From Bacteroidota bacterium (GTDB taxonomy: Bacteria > Bacteroidota > Bacteroidia > Chitinophagales > Chitinophagaceae), in contig JAEVYV010000376.1 in assembly GCA_023392575.1 (NCBI GenBank), positions 1-28,278 of the forward strand: DNA of 28,278 nt, given 5' to 3'. The notes under the pieces were generated by a model. The model was given only the letters and a program-made list of their open reading frames with translations. It made no database searches and was not told the DNA's origin. A program made the position numbers and the translations under genes. Of this stretch, positions 7,633-13,435 are shown piece after piece. The stretch's first letter is position 1. Every line of letters starts with the position of its first letter.

Positions 7633-7971
7633 ATGACACAACAAGAAATCCTCATAGCAATTCAAAATGGCGACACATCAGTGAATGATGAATTGGCGAA
7701 TTATTGTATTCTATCATTCCTTCGCTTTTCTCGCAATTATTTTGCGTTAAGGTCAATCACAGCTATTATGCACTTTCCCGTTGTTTGTCAATTAAGCTAT
7801 CAGCACCTTATTAACGAAATACGAAATCAAGAGAATGAAGTACTACCAAACATTCTTCAAAATACTAATCTTGGTGAAAACAAATTGAGCCGATATTTAG
7901 AAAAGGCAGTATGGAAGAATTATTTAATCACGTACATAAAAAATGAAAGAAAGAAAGCATCAACAAGCTGA
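7633..7971 (+). CDS. Cassette 7 second gene, helical protein (112 aa)
   Basis: It begins 6 bases after the WG-repeat gene and ends 8 bases before R'', so one cassette carries a two-gene operon. The product is all-helical and slightly basic at the C-terminus (YIKNERKKASTS), without a signal peptide. The opening EILIAIQNGD...ELANYCILSFLRFSRNYF loosely recalls the first helices of sigma-factor-like proteins, but no DNA-binding part is present and I do not assign it. A cytoplasmic protein next to an exported one could be a regulator or partner; this is inference only. Confidence 0.65.
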   Translation: MTQQEILIAIQNGDTSVNDELANYCILSFLRFSRNYFALRSITAIMHFPVVCQLSYQHLINEIRNQENEVLPNILQNTNLGENKLSRYLEKAVWKNYLITYIKNERKKASTS

Positions 7972-7979
7972 CAAACGGC

Positions 7980-8175
7980 TGCTAACATCGGTTTGGCGTT
8001 ATTTGGGGATGACATTGTAACTTCATCTTCAGCAACATTGCATCTTCAGTTCGGGCTGGACGTTTTTCAATTTAGCTTTTAGTTCTTAACTTCAACATCA
8101 GTTTTTTAATTGGGCTTTAGTTCCGGGCGGACGACTTTCAAATCCCCCAACAACGCCAAGCCCTGTCCGTTACCA
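7980..8175 (+). repeat. attC site of cassette 7 (long class, 196 bp)
   Basis: R'' TGCTAAC is at 7980-7986 and R' GTTACCA at 8169-8175. Arm ggtttggcgttatttgggg (7990-8008) pairs with cccccaacaacgccaagcc (8144-8162). GGCTGCTAAC at 7977 is the inverse complement of the cassette start GTTAGCAGCC at 6203, which proves that both genes travelled as one cassette. Confidence 0.92.
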
Positions 8176-8185
8176 GCCATTCTAA

Positions 8186-8614
8186 ATGACACTTTCCTTC
8201 AAGCACATAGGACTTCTGATTGGAATTGTTTCAATCTTTTCGAGCTTCCTATTTGCTGGGAGACAGCATGGAACTTATCAAATTCTTTTACTTGGCGGAC
8301 TTGCGACAGCTTTCGTCTTTTACTTGACAATTTTATTTGGAAGGGACGACAAATTAAAATCAAAGCTCTTTTGGTCAGCTTTGGTTGTTGCTTGTGCGGC
8401 TCTTCAATATTTGACAGAACCTATTTTGGTTGACACATCTTATCGTTATTATATCAGCCAAAATCAAAGTACATTAAATGAACTTAACAACATCTTGCAA
8501 CGTAAACAAGGTGAGATTTTCATGTTAAACGATAGCGTGACTGCCAAATCTGACAACTTAACCTTTGACGAAAAGGAAAAACTCAAAAGAGGTAGGAAAG
8601 ACTTAGGCGTTTAG
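8186..8614 (+). CDS. Cassette 8 three-TM membrane protein, probably truncated (142 aa)
   Basis: Three membrane segments are predicted (about residues 7-24, 31-50 and 62-80), then a hydrophilic domain of about 60 residues with a coiled-coil-like helix (NQSTLNELNNILQRKQGEI). The frame ends at TAG 8612-8614 but stays open in the same frame for another 46 codons (8615-8752), reading MISKSDQGIYYGLWGFLDVR..., which looks like genuine protein. The cassette end (R'' at 8763) follows only after that second stop. A nonsense mutation in a longer protein of about 188 residues is the simplest reading. The ATG is 16 bases after the core. Family not recognised. Confidence 0.65.
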   Translation: MTLSFKHIGLLIGIVSIFSSFLFAGRQHGTYQILLLGGLATAFVFYLTILFGRDDKLKSKLFWSALVVACAALQYLTEPILVDTSYRYYISQNQSTLNELNNILQRKQGEIFMLNDSVTAKSDNLTFDEKEKLKRGRKDLGV

Positions 8615-8752
8615 ATGATTTCTAAATCCGATCAAGGAATTTATTATGGATTGTGGGGGTTTCTTGATGTTAGATTAGGGATAACACATTTGCAGACATT
8701 GGAGCATACTGGCGACAAATACAGACACTTGACTGGAAGCTGGTTTCGTTGA
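8615..8752 (+). pseudogene. In-frame continuation of cassette 8 gene after TAG
   Basis: The 45 codons directly after the amber stop start with ATG and end at TGA 8750-8752, 10 bases before R''. The content (Gly/Tyr/Trp-rich, YYGLWGFLDVRLGITHLQT) is unlike random sequence and would complete the cassette in the way other genes here do. It may be the C-terminus of the gene at 8186-8614 after a point mutation, a stop-readthrough extension, or a separate tiny ORF. Confidence 0.5.
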
Positions 8753-8762
8753 CAAAAACGGC

Positions 8763-8896
8763 TGGTAACAGCGGTTTGCTGCAATACAGGCCGACGAATA
8801 AAAATCAACAACAAATCGCTATTTAGCTTTAGAATAAGGGCAAAGCTGTAGGAACATCAAATGCCTGTACTGACAGCAAGCCGTTTAACGTTGCCA
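8763..8896 (+). repeat. attC site of cassette 8 (short class, 134 bp)
   Basis: R'' TGGTAAC is at 8763-8769 and R' GTTGCCA at 8890-8896. Arm cggtttgctgcaatacagg (8772-8790) pairs with cctgtactgacagcaagccg (8864-8883). GGCTGGTAAC at 8760 matches in inverse the cassette start GTTACCAGCC at 8169. Confidence 0.91.
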
Positions 8897-8912
8897 GCAA
8901 TTATATTAGACC

Positions 8913-9737
8913 ATGCGTAAATTGACCATCCTTTTTTTACTGAACCTTTTAGGCGCACATGTTAAATCACAAAACATCTATTCTGCTTTACAGTTAAATG
9001 CAGAACGAGAGTACAAAACCAAAAGACCCAAAAAAATTGTCGAGACTAATACTTTCTTTAATTCAAGTGGCAAACAGGTTGATAAAAACATCAAAACTTT
9101 TGATGCGGCAGGTATGCTTCTAACAGAAGAACGGTACGACGACAATGGCACATTGAAAGCAAGGCTAACATATACAAACGACACAGTTCAAAGAATTAAA
9201 TTGACAAGAGTTTTTGAGAGGTGGACACAGTTTGGATATTCAAAAGAAACTGCATTTTATTCCTACGACACAAACTTCATTTTGACTGGTACAACTGACA
9301 AGGACGCAAATGGAAATATTATACGCCAATCAAATCTTGTATGTAATGAAAACGGACATCCAATTGAATTGTCACTATTTGACGGAAATGGGAATTCTTT
9401 TGGCAAAGAGACTGCCACATATTTATATGATAAAAATAAAGTTGTGACATCTGTAGTATCGAATGACGGCAGAGTTTTATCGAGTGACACCGTAAAAATT
9501 AGTTTCACACAAGCAAGCAAATTCCCAGCAGACAATGAAGTATATAGTGAAAATGGTGACTTGACCCACTGGATAAGGCGTAGTTTAAATGGAACTGAAA
9601 CAATTTTTGAAGAAGAATACACTTATGACAGTTTTGGTAACTGCACAGAAAATAAAATTTTCAAGGTGACAGTAAAAGGAAATGGTAAACGCAAACGAGA
9701 GAATGACAGAATTTTTAGAAAGGAGTATTCTTACTGA
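8913..9737 (+). CDS. Cassette 9 secreted YD-repeat-like protein (274 aa)
   Basis: The signal peptide is MRKLTILFLLNLLGAHVKSQ, with likely cleavage at the Ser-Gln. The mature protein consists of repeated strand-turn units with D-x-x-G-N turns (ERYDDNGTLK, DKDANGNIIR, NENGHPIEL, DGNGNSFG, YDSFGNCTEN), similar to the YD/RHS-like repeats of Bacteroidota surface proteins and toxins' shells. It lacks the length and the C-terminal toxin domain of true RHS proteins. The role is probably a cell-surface or periplasmic beta-solenoid-like binding protein (inference). The stop is 14 bases before R''. Confidence 0.75.
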   Translation: MRKLTILFLLNLLGAHVKSQNIYSALQLNAEREYKTKRPKKIVETNTFFNSSGKQVDKNIKTFDAAGMLLTEERYDDNGTLKARLTYTNDTVQRIKLTRVFERWTQFGYSKETAFYSYDTNFILTGTTDKDANGNIIRQSNLVCNENGHPIELSLFDGNGNSFGKETATYLYDKNKVVTSVVSNDGRVLSSDTVKISFTQASKFPADNEVYSENGDLTHWIRRSLNGTETIFEEEYTYDSFGNCTENKIFKVTVKGNGKRKRENDRIFRKEYSY

Positions 9738-9751
9738 CGAACAATAACTGC

Positions 9752-9947
9752 TGGCAACATCAGTTTGCTGCTATGCTGGCTGACACTACGCAGTATCAAC
9801 TTTTGTTCGCTTATCAGCAGTAGTTTCAGCCGACACTACGCTATTGAGCAACAAAAAATATTTTGTACTTTGGTTTTCAATCGGCTTCAGTTGCCAAGCT
9901 GACAATTATAAAATACCAGCACAGCAGCAAGCCGATGAACGTTGTAT
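9752..9947 (+). repeat. attC site of cassette 9 (long class, 196 bp)
   Basis: R'' TGGCAAC is at 9752-9758 and R' GTTGTAT at 9941-9947. Arm cagtttgctgctatgctgg (9761-9779) pairs with ccagcacagcagcaagccg (9916-9934). TGCTGGCAAC at 9749 is the inverse complement of the cassette start GTTGCCAGCA at 8890. The loop holds tandem copies of a (G)GCTGACACTACGC word at about 9778-9792 and 9829-9842. Confidence 0.92.
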
Positions 9948-9956
9948 GCCATAAGA

Positions 9957-10604
9957 ATGAGCCGCCTACTACTTACATTTTTCTTAGCAATGACACTTCA
10001 TAATAGCTCAGCACAGACACTGGACAAATATGCAGACCAACTTTATTTTGGAATGCTTTCGCTTAATCCAGACAGTTCTATTACCGACTTCTTGACAAGA
10101 TATGTTCCCGTTGTTTTCAAAAAATATGACAGTACTGGCGGTTGGACAGCTTATCCACCTGGCATCATTGAGGAGCCGAAGTACTATAAAGTGACACATT
10201 CTTATGTTTTTAGTTCACATCCGCATTTCAAAGGGCATTTTACATCCGGACAACTTGCTATTACCGAAAAAATATACGCTGACGAAACATGGAATGGAAA
10301 CCTCACAGACGTTAAGGTTTGGTTTGAATTCGATAACGAAGAAGATGCAAAAACATCTTTCAAGCAACTGGTGGACACTTTTTCAGGCTTTAATGTGCTT
10401 AAAAGAATCACATCACAGAAGGGAATGGACAAAGCCGAATTTACTGACAAAAGTTGCGACAAGTATTACAGCCACATCGAAATCATTTTAGCCGCTGACT
10501 ATGCTCTCGGAAAACGTTATGTAATGCCGACTGATAGTGAAGTAAAAATTATTAGTGAAGCGGGTTATAGAATTCTTGTTAATGTTGACAACGACCTGTA
10601 CTGA
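9957..10604 (+). CDS. Cassette 10 secreted hypothetical protein (215 aa)
   Basis: I chose the ATG at 9957, which gives a clean signal peptide (MSRLLLTFFLAMTLHNSSAQ); an in-frame TTG at 9942 would start inside the attC core. The mature domain of about 195 residues is mixed alpha/beta with a central strand-rich part (HPHFKGHFTSGQLAITEKIY) and no recognised family. It is the last complete cassette; its stop lies 10 bases before R''. Confidence 0.75.
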   Translation: MSRLLLTFFLAMTLHNSSAQTLDKYADQLYFGMLSLNPDSSITDFLTRYVPVVFKKYDSTGGWTAYPPGIIEEPKYYKVTHSYVFSSHPHFKGHFTSGQLAITEKIYADETWNGNLTDVKVWFEFDNEEDAKTSFKQLVDTFSGFNVLKRITSQKGMDKAEFTDKSCDKYYSHIEIILAADYALGKRYVMPTDSEVKIISEAGYRILVNVDNDLY

Positions 10605-10614
10605 CATTTACGGC

Positions 10615-10809
10615 ATACAACATCCGGTTTGCGGCTATGCCGGGGTGACGAACAAAACTTCAGCTATATACAGACATAAGCAACAGTTCCAACGCGACGA
10701 ATAACATTCAGCTATGGTTCTTATCTTCAACAATAATACGAAACCGGGTTGCGGCTCGGGGCTGGACGAGCAATGAATGCCGCCACAGCAGCAAGTCTTA
10801 TCCGTTGAA
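10615..10809 (+). repeat. Terminal attC site of cassette 10 (long class, 195 bp)
   Basis: R'' ATACAAC is at 10615-10621; GGCATACAAC at 10612 matches in inverse the cassette start GTTGTATGCC at 9941. R' GTTGAAG at 10803-10809 departs from GTTRRRY at the last base, and the arms (10624-10643 against about 10779-10797) pair less well than in other sites. It is the last site; chromosomal genes follow. Confidence 0.85.
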
Positions 10810-10872
10810 GTCGTTTTAGATAGTCTTACCGTTTATCCACCCATCAAAGTTTAAAAGTATCGCCACATTCTT

Positions 10873-11589
10873 TTACTCTTCCCTGCTGCCCGGCACAGCC
10901 GCGGGATTGTTGAAGCGGTAGCCCGAGAAGTAAATGGTTTCAATGGATACAGAGGGTTCGGTTTTTAAGATCTTGCGCAGCCGGGCAATGAACACATCCA
11001 TGCTGCGGCCCAGAAAATAATCGTTCTTGCCCCATACATGCACCAATATGTCTTCCCGCTTTAAGATCTTGTTGGCATTATCGCAAAAAAACCGGAGCAA
11101 CTGCGCCTCTTTGGTGGTCAGCAAAATCTCCAGTTCGCCATTGAGCAACCGGTTTTCCTCCGGAATAAACACCAGGCGGCCCAGGGTATAGTGTTTAGCA
11201 GCAGACGAAAGCAACATGCTGTTGCGCCGCAAAAAAACATTCATGCGGCTGAGCAGTTCATCCATATCAAAGGGCTTGGTAATGTAATCGTCGGCGCCGG
11301 TTTCAAAACCCCGCAGTTTGTCTTCTTTCATGGATTTGGCTGTTAAAAAAATAATCGGCACCACATCGCTTCTGGTTCTTATTTTCTTTGCCAGGTTGTA
11401 CCCATCGCGGCTGGGCATGTTCACGTCGAGCAAACAAATATCGGCGCCCTTTCTTTGAAACTCCTCCCAGGCTGTTTCTCCATCGGGGCAATAGGTCACA
11501 TCAAAGCCTTCGTCTTCCAGGTTGTCCTTGATAATAAAGCCGAGTTGCTGGTCGTCTTCCGCCACTAATACCCGGGTTTTCTTTTCCAT
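10873..11589 (-). CDS. OmpR-family response regulator (238 aa)
   Basis: The receiver domain (residues 5-118) has the acidic pair D12/D13, phosphoacceptor D55 (LLDVNMP), T83 and K105 (TKPF). A winged-helix DNA-binding domain follows (about 135-230; TTKEAQLLRFF, ...SMDVFIARLRKIL...YFSGYRF). Length and layout are standard for an OmpR/PhoB regulator of transcription, close to the RprY type of Bacteroidota. It lies 8 bases downstream of the histidine kinase gene in one minus-strand operon, so the kinase is its likely partner. It is the first host gene beyond the cassette array, and its stop is about 60 bases from the last attC, so the array ends right behind this operon. Confidence 0.93.
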   Translation of the reverse strand: MEKKTRVLVAEDDQQLGFIIKDNLEDEGFDVTYCPDGETAWEEFQRKGADICLLDVNMPSRDGYNLAKKIRTRSDVVPIIFLTAKSMKEDKLRGFETGADDYITKPFDMDELLSRMNVFLRRNSMLLSSAAKHYTLGRLVFIPEENRLLNGELEILLTTKEAQLLRFFCDNANKILKREDILVHVWGKNDYFLGRSMDVFIARLRKILKTEPSVSIETIYFSGYRFNNPAAVPGSREE

Positions 11590-11597
11590 GACATCAA

Positions 11598-12866
11598 TTA
11601 CTTTAGAGGTAAGGTGATCTGAAAATCGCTGCCAATGCCGGGCACACTTTCCAGCTTGATGGAGCCGGAATGCGCCTGCACGATGCGCTTCACAAATGCA
11701 AGCCCCAGGCCAACGCCCCTGGCCGGCATCTGCTCGTGGTTGGGCACCCGGTAAAATTTCTTAAAGATTTTGTCCTGGTACTTTTTTTCAATCCCCATGC
11801 CATTGTCTTTCACCGAAAGCGCAATACCGCTGCCCGTGTTGGCTGTACTGATAATGATCTGCGGCACGGCCGAATACTTCAGGGCATTTTCAACCAGGTT
11901 GGTAATCAAAATAAGCAGGTAGCCCTTATCGGCCTGCAGCACCGGCTGCTCTGCTTCCAGGCGGCAGTCGATGCGGGCATTTTTGCTTTGAACCAGGGGT
12001 TCCAGGTTGTTCAGCGCCTCGGCCACCAGGGCGTGCAGGTCGGTCTTTTCTTTTTTTAGGCGAAGCGTATGCGATTCGGCATAGGTATACTGCAACAATC
12101 GCTCTATTTGTTCCTGTAAATACTTGACCTGGTACTTTACGATGGAAACATAGCGAGCCATTTTTTCCGGCTTTTGGGCAGTGGCGGGACTGGCCAGCAC
12201 ATCGGCGGCCAGGTTAATGACCGACACCGGCGTGCGGAACTCATGGGTAAAATTGTTGACAAAATCTTTCTGCGATTCGTTTAAAAATTTTTCCCGGTAG
12301 AAATAATACAAACTGCCGCCAAACAAAACCAGCAGCACCACCAAAAACACACTGCCTACAATCCACATGTCCATCAGGGAAAGAATGTATTTGGTGCGGT
12401 GGGGAAAATAAAGGGTCAGGTGATCAAAGGGCTGTTCCGATGCCGGCAACACCATTACTTCTTTTTTGGAAGAAGAGGCAGGTCCCGGCAGGTAGGCCGT
12501 AAACTCGTATTGCCGCTTGCCTGCAATATACAGGCCCAGGACGCAATCGGTGAATACTTCTTCGTCTTCCAGTTCACTTTGCATGTAAAAAGCCACGCTG
12601 TCTTTATTGAGGTCGGTTCTCCCCAGGCGAATGAAAAAGGTTTGGCTGTTGGGATTACTAATGATCTGGTTTAAAAAACTCTGCTCCAGGGGCAGATTCA
12701 TGTCATCATAAAAATCACGAACCGCATTGACGATGCTGTGATCAAACTGCTTTTGTTCTAAATGGTAAACTTTTCGGAGCCAAATGAGCTGCGCAATGAT
12801 AATGGCTGCAATGATGATGGAACTAATAAAAATACCAAGCCGTATGGTTTTTGACCGGAACTCCAT
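11598..12866 (-). CDS. Two-component sensor histidine kinase (422 aa)
   Basis: Membrane segments at about residues 8-29 and 165-190 enclose a periplasmic sensor domain of about 135 residues of unknown ligand. A HisKA domain with phosphorylated H208 (NNFTHEFRTPVSVI) follows, then a HATPase domain with N box (NLVENALK, N327), G1 (DNGMGI, about 354-359), F box (IFKKFYRV) and G2 (GVGLGLAFV, about 384-392). All catalytic motifs are intact. It phosphorylates the regulator encoded 8 bases downstream. The promoter must lie in 12867-13044, a region shared with the divergent small secreted protein gene. Confidence 0.93.
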   Translation of the reverse strand: MEFRSKTIRLGIFISSIIIAAIIIAQLIWLRKVYHLEQKQFDHSIVNAVRDFYDDMNLPLEQSFLNQIISNPNSQTFFIRLGRTDLNKDSVAFYMQSELEDEEVFTDCVLGLYIAGKRQYEFTAYLPGPASSSKKEVMVLPASEQPFDHLTLYFPHRTKYILSLMDMWIVGSVFLVVLLVLFGGSLYYFYREKFLNESQKDFVNNFTHEFRTPVSVINLAADVLASPATAQKPEKMARYVSIVKYQVKYLQEQIERLLQYTYAESHTLRLKKEKTDLHALVAEALNNLEPLVQSKNARIDCRLEAEQPVLQADKGYLLILITNLVENALKYSAVPQIIISTANTGSGIALSVKDNGMGIEKKYQDKIFKKFYRVPNHEQMPARGVGLGLAFVKRIVQAHSGSIKLESVPGIGSDFQITLPLK

Positions 12867-13044
12867 TACTTGCTCCTTAAAGATAACACATGTAAAGGTG
12901 AAGCGCTTTAAGCGTTTTTTAGTCCCTTAACCACTTGTTAACAGGCTAGCAACACCTTTTGCCCCCTCCCGGTTAATGACATGTTAACCGGTAAAAACAT
13001 GTAAATAGACTTCGTCACTTTGTACCAACAAAAAATTTAAAACC
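12867..13044. promoter_or_regulatory. Divergent promoter region with ACATGTAAA repeats
   Basis: This region separates the kinase operon from the small gene at 13045. ACATGTAAA occurs at 12888-12896 and 12997-13005, with a related ACATGTTAA at 12979-12987; TGTTAAC palindromes occur near 12937 and 12982. A weak Bacteroidota -7-like box (TCACTTTG, 13015-13022) lies 22 bases before the ATG. OmpR-type regulators often bind direct repeats, so these may be operators of the adjacent regulator (inference). Confidence 0.35.
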
Positions 13045-13290
13045 ATGAAAAAAGTACTTTTAAGCAGTCTTTTAGCTTTTGCCCTTTCAGGTATGGCTTT
13101 TGCACAAAATACACAACCAAGCAAATCACAGCCCCCGGCAAAAACAACTCAGCAACAACAACAGCAACAACAACCCAATCAGGGAGCCGTTGCTAACAAA
13201 TCAACCACCAAGAAGTCAACCGCAATGACAAAGCCAAGGCATAAAAGAGCTCATAAGAAAATGAAACACACATCCCCTAAAACTAAATAA
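13045..13290 (+). CDS. Small secreted poly-Gln, Lys-rich protein (81 aa)
   Basis: A typical signal peptide (MKKVLLSSLLAFALSGMAFA, cleaved before Gln21) is followed by a low-complexity mature chain of about 60 residues. This has a Gln tract (about 36-44), then a strongly basic Lys/His/Arg-rich tail (KKSTAMTKPRHKRAHKKMKH). No fold or family is recognised. Disordered, positively charged periplasmic peptides of this kind occur in Bacteroidota. It is divergent from the two-component operon, with candidate shared operator repeats, and is followed by its own terminator. The pairing with mprF, which adds positive charge to the membrane, is suggestive only. Confidence 0.7.
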   Translation: MKKVLLSSLLAFALSGMAFAQNTQPSKSQPPAKTTQQQQQQQQPNQGAVANKSTTKKSTAMTKPRHKRAHKKMKHTSPKTK

Positions 13291-13319
13291 GCGGTTTGTG
13301 CTGTGCAACAATCCCTTAA

Positions 13320-13344
13320 CCCTGCCCTGAAAGCAGGGTTTTTT
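13320..13344 (+). terminator. Rho-independent terminator
   Basis: The stem CCCTGC (13320-13325) / GCAGGG (13333-13338) with a 7-base loop is followed by six T (13339-13344). It sits 30 bases after the stop of the small secreted protein gene and separates it from mprF. Confidence 0.8.
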
Positions 13345-13435
13345 AGGTTGATACAGTGATACGGCAGGCCAGGAAGCGAACGAGAGTTACCGTGCAGAGA
13401 GCCGGCCTACCCTTCCTGTAAACCAAAAGAACCGT

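Larger units (their letters stand above)
1..10809 (+). mobile_element. Integron gene-cassette array (10 complete cassettes)
   Basis: Cassette boundaries (after the G of each GTT): 103-947, 948-1901, 1902-3557, 3558-4494, 4495-5391, 5392-6203, 6204-8169, 8170-8890, 8891-9941 and 9942-10803. For each, the first 8-10 bases are found as the inverse complement at the cassette's own 3' end (for example GTTGTGTGAA at 1901 and TTCACACAAC at 3365), while neighbouring cassettes differ. That is the expected product of integrase-mediated insertion of circular cassettes. Most genes read left to right, as in known arrays, so an integrase and attI would be expected left of base 1; none is in the window. The array is visibly more AT-rich than the chromosome right of 10810. 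It could be part of a sedentary chromosomal integron or an attC cluster without integrase. Confidence 0.9.

Noticed and set aside
8110..8433. 107-codon forward frame overlapping the cassette 8 gene
   Set aside because: It starts within the attC right arm and reads across the membrane protein gene in another frame; the composition is shadow-like.
821..10809. Regularly spaced similar intergenic segments as a CRISPR array
   Set aside because: Units are 133-200 bp with unequal gene-sized spacing and cassette-specific matching ends; there are no short identical direct repeats or uniform spacers.
1..10809. Transposon or insertion sequence as carrier of the array
   Set aside because: No transposase, terminal inverted repeats or target duplications are visible in the window.
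11670..12674. Forward frames opposite the histidine kinase (11670-12059, 12399-12674)
   Set aside because: They are antisense to a kinase with all motifs intact and show no domain.
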